Shown in pieces: positions 9,925 through 18,068 of a stretch of 53,517 nucleotides of DNA. Under the pieces are notes generated by a model. It was not told the DNA's origin, made no database searches, and saw only the letters and a list, made by a program, of their open reading frames with translations. This DNA comes from an uncultured Verrucomicrobiales bacterium (GTDB lineage: Bacteria; Verrucomicrobiota; Verrucomicrobiia; Verrucomicrobiales; Akkermansiaceae). Both the position numbers and the translations under genes were made by a program. The DNA lies in the NCBI GenBank assembly GCA_937969495.1, contig CALBVY010000051.1, positions 1-53,517 of the forward strand, given 5' to 3'. The stretch's first letter is position 1; every line of letters starts with the position of its first letter.

Positions 9925-11469
9925 TTACTTTTGAGTGGCTACAAAGTCATCAAGAGCCTCCTTCACTTTTGCGATAGCCTCAGGAGACTTTTTCTTCAGA
10001 TCAGGGTGCTCGTTAGCAATGAGATCAAGTACATCAGACTTACGGGTCTGGAAGAACTCCACCATGTTTGCCTTAAAGTTCAGAACTTCTTCGACCTCGA
10101 CTTTATCAAAGTAACCGTTCTGCACCGCGTAGAGGATAACAGATTCTTCCTGCATGGAAAGCGGGCTGTATTGATTCTGTTTAAACACCTCCACAATACG
10201 TGCACCACGATCGAGTTTCTTCTGGGTAGATTCATCAAGATCAGATCCAAACTGTGCAAATGCCGCTAACTCACGGAACTGAGCAAGATCAAGCTTAGTA
10301 GAACCAGCTACTGACTTAATCGTCTTAGTCTGCGCTGCACCACCCACACGAGAAACAGAAAGACCCACAGAGATCGCGGGGCGGATACCCTGGTTAAAGA
10401 GGTCTGTCTCAAGGAAAATCTGACCGTCAGTGATGGAGATCACGTTGGTAGGAATGTATGCGGATACGTCACCAGCCTGTGTTTCAATGATGGGGAGCGC
10501 AGTAAGTGATCCACCACCTGCATTCTTAGAAAGACGTGCAGAACGCTCAAGAAGACGGGAGTGAAGGTAGAAAACATCACCAGGGTATGCTTCACGACCT
10601 GATGGACGCTTAAGAACAAGTGACATCTGACGGTAAGCTACGGCGTGCTTGGAAAGATCATCAAATACGATGAGACATTCTTTTCCTTGATCCATCAGAT
10701 ATTCAGCAATCGCACAACCTGTGTAAGGTGCAATATACTGCATGGTAGCAGGATCAGATGCAGTCGCTGCTACGATGGTGGTGTATTCCATAGCGCCTGC
10801 GTCTTCAAGAGTCTTAGCAATCGCAGCAACGTTTGAACGCTTCTGGCCGATAGCAACGTAGATACAATAAAGTGGGGCGTGATCCTTCAGCTGGCCTTGC
10901 TCTGCTGCGCGGTTCTGATTGGACTGAGAAATGATGGTATCGATAGCAATGGTTGTTTTCCCCGTGCCACGGTCACCAATGATAAGCTCACGCTGACCAC
11001 GGCCGATTGGCACCATGGCATCAATGGCCATAATACCTGTCTGCACAGGAACGGAAACAGACTCACGCTTAATAATACCAGGAGCGATCTTCTCCACGGG
11101 ATACTGCGCAGCGGCTTCGATGTCACCTTTGCCATCGATAGGAGCACCAAGGGCATCCACCGTGCGGCCAAGAAGAGCCTCGCCAACTGGAACAGAAAGA
11201 AGGTTTCCTGTAGTCTTACACTCATCACCTTCTTTAATGCCGGCAAATTCACCGAGCAGCACAACACCCACTTGACCTTCTTCAAGGTTCAGGGCGAGAC
11301 CAATAATTCCACCTGGGAACTCGATCATTTCATTCAACGCCACATCGCTGAGACCCTCTACGATGGCTACACCATCACCAATGGTACGGACGGTGCCGAC
11401 GTTACTCTTCTGCACAGATGATGACACATCTGAGATTTGTTGTTCAAGTTCCTGAAGGATGCTGCTCAT
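9925..11469 (-). CDS. atpA: ATP synthase F1 subunit alpha
   Basis: Non-catalytic nucleotide-binding subunit of F1; 514 residues, normal length. The P-loop is GDRGTGKT at 165-172. Other alpha signatures are [54 protein letters not shown] and the arginine-finger region [19 protein letters not shown]. The N-terminus ([20 protein letters not shown]) includes the short helix that contacts the delta subunit. It begins 41 nt after atpH. No Shine-Dalgarno precedes the start. Confidence 0.98.
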   Translation of the reverse strand: MSSILQELEQQISDVSSSVQKSNVGTVRTIGDGVAIVEGLSDVALNEMIEFPGGIIGLALNLEEGQVGVVLLGEFAGIKEGDECKTTGNLLSVPVGEALLGRTVDALGAPIDGKGDIEAAAQYPVEKIAPGIIKRESVSVPVQTGIMAIDAMVPIGRGQRELIIGDRGTGKTTIAIDTIISQSNQNRAAEQGQLKDHAPLYCIYVAIGQKRSNVAAIAKTLEDAGAMEYTTIVAATASDPATMQYIAPYTGCAIAEYLMDQGKECLIVFDDLSKHAVAYRQMSLVLKRPSGREAYPGDVFYLHSRLLERSARLSKNAGGGSLTALPIIETQAGDVSAYIPTNVISITDGQIFLETDLFNQGIRPAISVGLSVSRVGGAAQTKTIKSVAGSTKLDLAQFRELAAFAQFGSDLDESTQKKLDRGARIVEVFKQNQYSPLSMQEESVILYAVQNGYFDKVEVEEVLNFKANMVEFFQTRKSDVLDLIANEHPDLKKKSPEAIAKVKEALDDFVATQK

Positions 11470-11510
11470 GGCTAGTTAGTTTGGAGTGTTCTTAGTTAGA
11501 AAATAGGAAA

Positions 11511-11903
11511 TTAGAAAGAATTAGTGAGTTTCTCGAGTTTGGCCTGCACGCTACCATCCCAGACGTCATCGCCGACGCGGATTTTGATACCGCCAAGTAA
11601 GGCTGGCTCTGTGGCGTATTGAAAACTTAGACCCTGTCCATATTGTTGGAGAAGGTTACCCTCGATGCGATCACGCTGTACGGAATCAAGCTCAGAGGCA
11701 CTTTCGATACTCACGATGCGGCGCTCTACATTCACCCTTGTCAGGCGGTAAAGCTCCTGGAGAATCTGGCGGAAATCGCGTGGACGATCAGCAATAATTT
11801 TGGAAAAAGAAAGCTTCAGATGTTCCTCATTCAGTTTGCCTTGGGGGGCGCACAGACGGAAAATTCTGCGAGCAGTGTTGGCAGCATCTTTAGAAACTTT
11901 CAC
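11511..11903 (-). CDS. atpH: ATP synthase F1 subunit delta, short form
   Basis: Peripheral-stalk subunit joining F1 to the b subunits. It has only 130 residues where about 175-185 is usual. The C-terminal part is well conserved (TRVNVERRIVSIESASELDS, and LLGGIKIRVGDDVWDGSVQA, the family's last motif). The missing 45-50 residues come from the N-terminal helical domain, which normally clamps the alpha N-termini. The ATG at 11903 directly follows the atpF region, with 35 nt between the genes, so no upstream extension is available in frame. The identity is certain from motif and position; how the short N-terminal domain works is unknown. Confidence 0.93.
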   Translation of the reverse strand: MKVSKDAANTARRIFRLCAPQGKLNEEHLKLSFSKIIADRPRDFRQILQELYRLTRVNVERRIVSIESASELDSVQRDRIEGNLLQQYGQGLSFQYATEPALLGGIKIRVGDDVWDGSVQAKLEKLTNSF

Positions 11904-11938
11904 GATTCGTAAATTAAAGAGTTAAATAGATGATCAAA

Positions 11939-12487
11939 TTAGGCCTCTACACTGGAGAGTGCCTCTTCGTTAATGCGCTTCTTGTCATCTTCATTGAGCA
12001 CTTTACCGGTAACAGATGCGGTAGTGCTGGCGATGAGGCGGCCGAACTCTTTCTTAAGCTCTGCACGCATAGCACCCTGCTCTGCCTTGGCTGCCTCCTG
12101 AGCCTTAGTAAGGATACTTTGGGCAGAGGCTGCGGCCTCCTGTGCTCTTTTCTCTGTGAGAGAAGCGGCATTTTCCTGCGCTTCAGTAATCAGGCGCTGG
12201 GCCTCAGCATTGGCTTTATCAATAGCCTCCTGAGTGGATTTCTCACTATCTGCAAGCTGCTGCTCAATACGCTTCAGCTTCTCCTCGCCCTCGGCGATAC
12301 GATTTTTACGCTGCTCAAGGATACCTTGAATCGGGCCAAAAGCGAACTTCTTAAGCACCAAGATCACAATGATGAAGTTAATAAGCTGGGCGATGAAATA
12401 TGGCCAGCTCACGTGGAACGTTTCGAGCAAGCCAGTTTTGCCTGCTTCAGCACCTGATTCGGCTACTGCTAGATAAACGGGAAACAT
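11939..12487 (-). CDS. atpF: ATP synthase Fo subunit b
   Basis: Peripheral-stalk subunit; 182 residues. About 28 residues precede the single membrane helix (WPYFIAQLINFIIVILVLKK at about 29-48). A long charged coiled coil rich in Ala, Glu, Gln and Lys follows (EQRKNRIAEGEEKLKRIEQQ onward) and serves for dimerisation and contact with delta. Only one b-type gene is present, so the stalk is probably a homodimer. It sits between atpE and atpH, as expected. Confidence 0.95.
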   Translation of the reverse strand: MFPVYLAVAESGAEAGKTGLLETFHVSWPYFIAQLINFIIVILVLKKFAFGPIQGILEQRKNRIAEGEEKLKRIEQQLADSEKSTQEAIDKANAEAQRLITEAQENAASLTEKRAQEAAASAQSILTKAQEAAKAEQGAMRAELKKEFGRLIASTTASVTGKVLNEDDKKRINEEALSSVEA

Positions 12488-12622
12488 AATATTGTGATAA
12501 AGTTGAAAAGGAATTGTCCAGCAAGGACTGAGAAAGTTAGAAAACTAGAAAAGTGAAAACGGGTGCCGTAGAAGAACAACGCCTTGCTACAGCACCCTTA
12601 AGTTTAATCGTGCTCCGCGCAA

Positions 12623-12823
12623 TTAATCGAAGTTAACAGCAAATGCTGTGAGGATAAAGATACCCTCGATAAGTGCTGCAAGAATAATTGAGATAGTAAG
12701 AACAGGAGTCGCTGCACCAGGGTTACGCCCTGTTGCCTCTGCAGCCTTACAGCCGAGAATGGAGATTCCGATTCCACCTGCAAGGGCGGCGAGTGCTACT
12801 GCGAATGCTTTGCTAAATACCAT
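12623..12823 (-). CDS. atpE: ATP synthase Fo subunit c
   Basis: Proteolipid that forms the rotor ring; 66 residues, at the short end for the family. Two hairpin helices are visible. Helix 1 carries the glycine-rich packing motif (ALAALAGGIGISILGCKAAE), the polar loop is GRNP, and helix 2 (LTISIILAALIEGIFILTAF) contains the ion-binding Glu in ALIEG. The Gln and Ser/Thr ligands of sodium-type rings are not seen near that Glu, so a proton ring is more likely. Translation probably depends on the G-free leader just upstream, since no Shine-Dalgarno is present. Confidence 0.96.
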   Translation of the reverse strand: MVFSKAFAVALAALAGGIGISILGCKAAEATGRNPGAATPVLTISIILAALIEGIFILTAFAVNFD

Positions 12824-12861
12824 GATATTAGTTGGTTTGGTTGGTTTGTTTTTGTTTGTTT
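12824..12861 (-). promoter_or_regulatory. G-free leader, candidate translational enhancer of atpE
   Basis: The 38 nt immediately before the atpE ATG contain no G in the sense strand. They are mostly AAAC and AACC repeats (for example CAAACCAACCAAACCAAC) ending in TAATATC. Such sequence is unable to form stable structure and lacks a Shine-Dalgarno, so open access for ribosomes may explain the high output needed for the c ring. This is inference from composition. Confidence 0.45.
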
Positions 12862-12918
12862 CCGGTAGCCCCCACTGTTTGCCTATGGTCTGACTCCCAA
12901 AAGTATAGAAATAATTAA

Positions 12919-13788
12919 TTAATGCGCGTGTTCATCATCATGCGTGCAGATCAGCTTGAGGAAGACCGCACTGAGAAGCGTGAACACCAGAGCCTGAATC
13001 AGACCCACAAGAAGCTCAACGAAGTAAAATGGCAATGACGGAAGAAACGCAAGAGATTCAGGAACGAGAGCCATCAGCCCACCCAATGTCTGCTCACCAC
13101 CGTAAATATTACCAAAGAGACGGAAACTCAAAGCAACTGGGCGAATAGCGATAGAAATCAACTCAAGAACACCTACAGCGAAGAAAACCACCACCATACC
13201 AGCAAGCATCAGACCTTTAAAATCACCCTTCGGTGCAAAAATATGGGCGAAAAAGTTCTTCGTCCCGTTCTCTGTCAGTGCCCAGTAGAACCAAAGCACA
13301 GCAAAGGTCATGGACATAGCCGCCGTCATATTCAAATCCGCGTTTCCTCCACGCAGCAAACCCTGAACTCCGCCATCACGATCAACATAAGTAATTGTTC
13401 CCACACCAGGGATCAATGCAAGATAGTTCACCGTAAGAATCAGCAAGAAAGTGCCACCAAAGAACCAGAAAGTGCGCTTTACAAGATGATCACCAAGAAC
13501 GCTGCCAAAGAAATTATAAAGGCTCTCAATCAGCCACTCAGCGAAGTTCTGGAATCCAGCAGGGATGATTGCCATCTTACTGGTAGCCGCCTTACAGAAA
13601 AGAAAGATAAGAAGCGCTCCCATCCAGACCATAATCGTGGAATTAGAAACCCAGAAAAAAGGCGTACCTTCAAATGGAGAATGCGGAAACAGGGGGAGCT
13701 GACCACCACCTGCAGCTGAAGCCACTGCAGTAAACAGGAACAGAAAAATTGCTGGAAGAACCGCGCGTAATGAGGTGAATCTAGCCAT
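12919..13788 (-). CDS. atpB: ATP synthase Fo subunit a
   Basis: Membrane stator subunit that forms the proton half-channels. I set the start at the ATG at 13788 (MARFTSLRAVLPAIFLFLFT). A frame extension to 13851 adds 21 residues without membrane character. The N-terminus then looks like a signal peptide ending near TAVASA, followed by a long outer segment (GGGQLPLFPHSPFEGTPFFW) and five or six membrane helices. The essential Arg lies in PVALSFRLFGNIYGGEQ. First gene of the operon; no atpI-like gene was seen upstream. Confidence 0.95.
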   Translation of the reverse strand: MARFTSLRAVLPAIFLFLFTAVASAAGGGQLPLFPHSPFEGTPFFWVSNSTIMVWMGALLIFLFCKAATSKMAIIPAGFQNFAEWLIESLYNFFGSVLGDHLVKRTFWFFGGTFLLILTVNYLALIPGVGTITYVDRDGGVQGLLRGGNADLNMTAAMSMTFAVLWFYWALTENGTKNFFAHIFAPKGDFKGLMLAGMVVVFFAVGVLELISIAIRPVALSFRLFGNIYGGEQTLGGLMALVPESLAFLPSLPFYFVELLVGLIQALVFTLLSAVFLKLICTHDDEHAH

Positions 13789-14003
13789 AGAATCGGTGCC
13801 AGTAAATTTACTGGACGGCGGGGCTATATCCTGTGGCCGAACCGCGCGCAAGTCTATTTGTGAAATTTTTCACAAAGTCTCCAACAAGCCCTATAACTTG
13901 CTAATTCAAAATCACATAAGCTTTAAAAAAAAGCACCCTCTAGGACACCAGATTCTTCTAGTTTTCCGAACTTTTTTGCACAAAAAAGCAGCTCTTCAAT
14001 GCA

Positions 14004-15419
14004 TCAAAACACCCTCACCACATTCTCCTCCACACCAAAATCAGCTATTTTTTCAAAACACCCTGACCCCAGTGCCTGCTCGATCAAATCCTCAGCAGAT
14101 ATACAAGGCCTCCCAGCATGCTGACGTAACTCAAAACTCACCGGCCCAATACCATGATAACCACGGTAAATCACCTCCGTGCAAGCTAGCCGATCCGCCT
14201 TACGAAAATCGAAAATAAAATCATACAGCTTCCCCTCATGACTGATCGCCCGCTCCAATGCAGCAGCCAGCTCCTCATTAGCCAACTTCGGCCTCAATAC
14301 CATAAAGGCATCCACCGCCAATGTCTCCTCCAGCGGCCGGAAGAGCACACCATCTTTTTTAGCTTCTAAAAAACGAACCTGCTTCATGCAGCGCCCATCT
14401 TCAGGAGGCTGCCCCACCCCCCATTCCATTCTTTCCTCCACACTTCCTATATATAATGCAGCATGCGGCCAGAAACCAGGTAAGAAAAGATTACTTAACG
14501 CATCATCGTGACGAGTAATAAAGACATCACCAGGCCGCAGCATAGCACCCATCATCGCCTGCACTTCAGCAGTCACACGATGAACTTGCCCAGGTGCACG
14601 CTCGGGCACAGCACCCGTAATCACACTAAACGGCTGCTTCAGCTCCGCCACCGCACTACCACTCAGTTTTAAAAGATGAAACATCACCTTTTTATAGCCA
14701 GAAACATGACGACGCTTAAAAGAATGCAAACGGTAATTCCACCGCCTCTTTAGATAATCCCGCTTACGGTACTGCAAAAACGGCTCCTCAACCGCAAGCA
14801 CAGCCACCAACTCACCAACCACAGGATCACGATCCAACAACGCAATATCCTCCTGATGCACTTCATAAAACATCAACGCCTCGTAAAATCTCCACATTCG
14901 CCGCGAGGACACCAGACTCTTATACACCTGCGTATAGCTCTTCTCTGGGATGCTGTAACGCGGCTCCGCCTCATCGAGCTTTTTCCACACCACCGCCCGC
15001 TCCGCAGCAAGATCCACTATAAACTTAGCCGCACGCACCAACATCGTAGCCGCAGAGAAGCCTACCACAAACGCACGCAGCCTCAGCCGCCACAGCTCAT
15101 CAACATCCCCATCCTCCACCGCCTCACCTAATTCATTAAATACTGGCTGAATAGAATCAACCGTCTCCAGCAATGCAGCACGCACGGTAAGATAACGGGC
15201 ATACACCTCTCTGATCCGCTCATCTTCGTCTGGAAGAAAATAACCACGCTCCTCAGCCGCCACAGCATCAGCTAACTCCTGCTCCATCTCATCACGCCGA
15301 GGAAGCGCAGGCGCAACCGACCTAACAGACCTTGCCGCAGAGCTTATTAGCTGTTCAGAAATCTGATATCTATCAACACTCATTGACCACCTTCTCTCAT
15401 AAGCACCCAGCTGCGTCAA
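14004..15419 (-). CDS. YiiX/YebB-like NlpC/P60-superfamily cysteine hydrolase
   Basis: A 471-residue protein. The C-terminal third is a YiiX-like permuted papain-fold domain: RPGDVFITRHDDALSNLFLP and FWPHAALYIG with catalytic His319, then ADRLACTEVIYRGYHGIGP with catalytic Cys413. The first 290 residues are mostly alpha-helical and charged, with no recognised domain. Members of this fold are thought to act on amide bonds in lipids or cell-wall peptides; the substrate is unknown. No signal peptide is seen. A second possible start lies at 15383 (MSVDRYQISEQ), removing 12 residues. The neighbours are the atp operon (same strand) and HU (opposite strand); no functional link is obvious. Confidence 0.8.
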   Translation of the reverse strand: MTQLGAYERRWSMSVDRYQISEQLISSAARSVRSVAPALPRRDEMEQELADAVAAEERGYFLPDEDERIREVYARYLTVRAALLETVDSIQPVFNELGEAVEDGDVDELWRLRLRAFVVGFSAATMLVRAAKFIVDLAAERAVVWKKLDEAEPRYSIPEKSYTQVYKSLVSSRRMWRFYEALMFYEVHQEDIALLDRDPVVGELVAVLAVEEPFLQYRKRDYLKRRWNYRLHSFKRRHVSGYKKVMFHLLKLSGSAVAELKQPFSVITGAVPERAPGQVHRVTAEVQAMMGAMLRPGDVFITRHDDALSNLFLPGFWPHAALYIGSVEERMEWGVGQPPEDGRCMKQVRFLEAKKDGVLFRPLEETLAVDAFMVLRPKLANEELAAALERAISHEGKLYDFIFDFRKADRLACTEVIYRGYHGIGPVSFELRQHAGRPCISAEDLIEQALGSGCFEKIADFGVEENVVRVF

Positions 15420-15615
15420 TACACCATTAAATATACGGTAGCGATAAAACTAACATTTACTAACAAATAACAATCCAAGTAAATTAAGGGGCTAGCGCAA
15501 TTAATAGGGATACGCGACAACATAAAATAATCTCGCAAGTCAAGTAACTATAGGGAAAAATAGAAACTTATTTAACTTTACATTAGTTTTAAAAGTTGGC
15601 AAATATCCCCCCGTT

Positions 15616-15891
15616 ATGAACAAATCCGAACTCGTCGAAGCTATTCAGAAAACCCTCGGTAAAGACGCTACTAAGCGTTGTGCAGAAGATGCCCTCTCAG
15701 CAACGCTTGAAAGCATTGCTAAGGGAGTAAAGAAAGACGGTAAAGTCCAGCTTATTGGCTTTGGCACTTTCGAAGTCAAGAAGCGCGCTGCCCGTATGGG
15801 ACGTAATCCTAAGACTGGTGAAGCAATGAAGATCAAGGCCTCTAAGACCGTTGGCTTCAAAGCATCCTCCAACCTCAAGGGTTCCCTCTAA
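15616..15891 (+). CDS. HU-family DNA-binding protein
   Basis: Small basic nucleoid protein; 91 residues, standard length. The alpha-helical N-terminus (MNKSELVEAIQKTLGKDATK) is followed by the beta-arm with the signature GFGTFEVKKRAARMGRNPKT and a basic end. It acts as a dimer that bends DNA. IHF alpha or beta cannot be excluded from sequence alone, but a single HU-type copy fits best. A strong terminator follows at once, so it is monocistronic. Upstream is AT-rich, with no Shine-Dalgarno (the ATG follows TATCCCCCCGTT). Confidence 0.95.
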   Translation: MNKSELVEAIQKTLGKDATKRCAEDALSATLESIAKGVKKDGKVQLIGFGTFEVKKRAARMGRNPKTGEAMKIKASKTVGFKASSNLKGSL

Positions 15892-15913
15892 GGTTTACAG
15901 TAATTAACTAAAC

Positions 15914-15951
15914 AAAAACCTCGCGCTTTTTCATGAGCGCGGGGTTTTTTA
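15914..15951 (+). terminator. Rho-independent terminator of the HU gene
   Basis: A GC-rich stem, CCTCGCGCT paired with AGCGCGGGG (one G-T pair), encloses a short TTTTCATG loop and is followed by a run of six T. Confidence 0.9.
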
Positions 15952-16029
15952 TTTGGCGCAATACGTTCTGCCAACTTTTTTAATTGTTTGATTGCCAAGT
16001 CTTCATTTCTAGCCATTCTTTGCACCGAT

Positions 16030-16350
16030 ATGGCAAACACAGCTAACGTGCTCGCGAATGGAATCGAAATCAGTGGTTCTATCAAGTTCATCAATGATAT
16101 GGTTATTGATGGTAAAATCGAAGGTGAAATTTCTTCAGACAAAGGTAAAATCACCATCGGCGAAAATGCCGTCGTGCTCGGTGATGTCAAAGCCGGTGAA
16201 GTGAAACTCTTTGGCAAGGTCAAAGGCACCATTACTTCTGAGCGCTGTGAGCTCAAAACCAAATCTAAGCTCGATGGTGATATCAAAACCAAGATGCTTA
16301 GCATGGAGGAAGGTGCTGTCCTTTTAGGTCGCACTGACATCGGTGGCTAA
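16030..16350 (+). CDS. Bactofilin
   Basis: A 106-residue polymer-forming cytoskeletal protein (bactofilin, DUF583). The core is a beta-helix of short repeats rich in Gly, Ile and Val: GSIKFINDMVIDGKIEGEIS, then KGKITIGENAVVLGDVKAGE, VKLFGKVKGTITSERCELKT and KLDGDIKTKMLSMEEGAVL. Short disordered tails flank the core. Bactofilins assemble filaments without nucleotides, often at the membrane, and influence shape or local wall synthesis. I chose the ATG at 16030; the frame extends to 15988, but those residues do not fit the family. It is bracketed by two terminators, so it has its own promoter. Confidence 0.92.
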   Translation: MANTANVLANGIEISGSIKFINDMVIDGKIEGEISSDKGKITIGENAVVLGDVKAGEVKLFGKVKGTITSERCELKTKSKLDGDIKTKMLSMEEGAVLLGRTDIGG

Positions 16351-16373
16351 AAAAATCACTCAAATACTTTCTT

Positions 16374-16407
16374 AAAAAACCGGAGCTTAACTGCTCCGGT
16401 TTTTTTG
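16374..16407 (+). terminator. Rho-independent terminator of the bactofilin gene
   Basis: AAAAAACCGGAGC pairs with GCTCCGGTTTTTTT around a TTAACT loop. It begins 23 nt after the stop codon. Confidence 0.9.
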
Positions 16408-16504
16408 TGCACCGCTCTCTGCAGCTTGGTAACTCAGAGGTATGACTAGTATTCATGATCACCATTTATCATCGTCACTGCAAGATTGGCTCTATTCCCA
16501 ATTT

Positions 16505-16519
16505 TGGCACAAAAAAAGC
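16505..16519 (+). promoter_or_regulatory. Sigma-54 (-24/-12) promoter of the nitrate uptake operon
   Basis: TGGCACAAAAAAAGC matches the sigma-54 element TGGCAC-N5-TTGC: the full TGGCAC -24 box and the invariant GG-N10-GC spacing are present, while the TT before the -12 GC is AA. Transcription would start near 16531, giving a 5' leader of about 50 nt before nrtA. Sigma-54 control suits nitrogen uptake. A partial NtrC-like half-site (TGCACC at 16408) lies about 100 bp upstream but is too weak to claim. Confidence 0.6.
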
Positions 16520-16582
16520 TAAGCCTCATGATGTCCATCACCCTACTTCATGGATAATTTTATTTAATTAAACTAACCGCTT

Positions 16583-17956
16583 ATGAAAACACACAAAATA
16601 CTACGTACCATCATTGGCCTCGGCATGCTTGGTGCCACTTCAGTATCCGCTGAACAGCTTGATGTTGAAAAAGACGAACTTAAATTCGGATTTATTAAAC
16701 TCACTGACTGCGCACCTATCGTCATCGCTAAGGAAAAAGGCTTCTTCGAAGCAGAGGGACTACAAGTTGAAGTCATCGCCCAGCCAAACTGGAAACAGCT
16801 CCTCGATAACGTTATTACTGGCGAGCTCGACGGTGCGCACATGCTTTCTGGTCAGCCTATCGCGGCGACCATTGGCTTTGGCACCAAATCCCACATCGTC
16901 ACTCCCTACACTCTCGACCTTAATGGCAACGGCATCACTGTATCCAATGCCATCTGGGAACAGATGCAGGAAAATGACCCCACTTTAGACACAGATACAC
17001 CCAAGCACCCGATCCCTGCAACATCCCTCAAACCGATTGTTGATGCTGCTAAAGAAGACGGAAAAAAACTCCCTATGGGTATGGTATTTCCGGTATCTAC
17101 GCACAACTACGAGATTCGCTACTGGCTCGCCGCTGCCAATATCCATCCAGGTATGTATACCTCCACAGACCTCAAAGGCTTTACCAACGGTGATATTGAG
17201 CTCTCTACCACACCCCCACCACAGATGCCTGCCACTCTCGAGTCAGGTAAAAACGTAGCCTACTGCGTAGGTGAGCCCTGGAACCAACAAGCTGTCGCTA
17301 AAGGCATTGGTGTTCCAGTGACTACGAACTACGACATCTGGAAAAACAATCCAGAAAAAGTCTTTGGTGTCACAAAAGCATGGGCTGATGAAAACCCAAA
17401 CACACTCATCGCAGTCACCAAGGCACTCATCAAAGCCGGTAAGTGGCTCGATGCTACTGACGCAAGTGGTAAGCTCATTAACCGTGAAGAAGCATGCCGT
17501 ATCCTCTCCCAGCCTAACTACGTGGGAGCTGACTACGATGTCATCAAAAACTCCATGACTGGATTCTTCTACTTCCAAAAAACTGACAAACGTGAGATGC
17601 CAGACTTCAATGTCTTCTTTAAATACCACGCCACTTACCCACACTATTCAGATGGAGTATGGTTCCTAACACAGATGCGCCGCTGGGGTCAGATCACTGA
17701 GCCCAAGCCAGCATCATGGTACAAAGAAATTGCTGAAAAAGTATATCTTCCAGAAGTCTACAAAAAGGCTGCTGCTATGTTGATCGAAGAAGGCTCCATC
17801 ACCAAAGATGAAATCCCAGCTGCTGACTACGATGGCTACAAGGCTCCTACAAAGGACTTTATCGATGGTATTGAATATGACGGTAAAAAGCCCATCGAAT
17901 ACCTCAACAGCCACAAAATAGGCAATAAGGACGATCCTTCACTCTCTGCGAAGTAA
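16583..17956 (+). CDS. nrtA: Nitrate-type ABC transporter substrate-binding protein
   Basis: Periplasmic solute-binding protein of the NrtA/CmpA/SsuA family; 457 residues. A Sec signal peptide is clear ([20 protein letters not shown], probably cleaved after VSA). The mature protein begins with the family motif [20 protein letters not shown] and [12 protein letters not shown], then [20 protein letters not shown]. The C-terminal half has [20 protein letters not shown], typical of the nitrate/bicarbonate branch rather than sulfonate binders. Nitrate or nitrite is the most likely ligand, with bicarbonate or cyanate as alternatives. It is the first gene of the locus, separated from the permease by a perfect hairpin that may favour extra binding-protein mRNA. 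Confidence 0.88.
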   Translation: MKTHKILRTIIGLGMLGATSVSAEQLDVEKDELKFGFIKLTDCAPIVIAKEKGFFEAEGLQVEVIAQPNWKQLLDNVITGELDGAHMLSGQPIAATIGFGTKSHIVTPYTLDLNGNGITVSNAIWEQMQENDPTLDTDTPKHPIPATSLKPIVDAAKEDGKKLPMGMVFPVSTHNYEIRYWLAAANIHPGMYTSTDLKGFTNGDIELSTTPPPQMPATLESGKNVAYCVGEPWNQQAVAKGIGVPVTTNYDIWKNNPEKVFGVTKAWADENPNTLIAVTKALIKAGKWLDATDASGKLINREEACRILSQPNYVGADYDVIKNSMTGFFYFQKTDKREMPDFNVFFKYHATYPHYSDGVWFLTQMRRWGQITEPKPASWYKEIAEKVYLPEVYKKAAAMLIEEGSITKDEIPAADYDGYKAPTKDFIDGIEYDGKKPIEYLNSHKIGNKDDPSLSAK

Positions 17957-17977
17957 TCCCTCATTAACATCTAACAT

Positions 17978-18010
17978 AAACACCTGCCAAGAAAATCTTG
18001 GCAGGTGTTT
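17978..18010 (+). terminator. Perfect 14-bp hairpin between nrtA and nrtB
   Basis: AAACACCTGCCAAG at 17978-17991 pairs exactly with CTTGGCAGGTGTTT at 17997-18010 over a 5-nt AAAAT loop. The following T-run is short (TTTATTTCC), so it may terminate partially or block 3' exonucleases, raising nrtA relative to the membrane genes. Confidence 0.7.
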
Positions 18011-18068
18011 ATTTCCTCTGAAAAAAAACATTCTGCACGACGCGCAGAAACCCAACACACCACTTCCT

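Noticed and set aside
10879-11421. Long open frame opposite atpA
   Set aside because: Antisense to a certain gene with intact conserved motifs; no independent domain.
13243-13719. Long open frame opposite atpB
   Set aside because: Shadow of atpB; low-complexity basic product.
15588-15985. TTTAAAAGTTGGCA before HU and TGCCAACTTTTTTA before the bactofilin gene form a distant inverted pair
   Set aside because: About 370 bp apart, imperfect, AT-rich; likely coincidence and not a clear shared operator.
16407-16424. TGCACC near the nrtA promoter as an NtrC enhancer site
   Set aside because: Only one half-site is present; the second half does not match.
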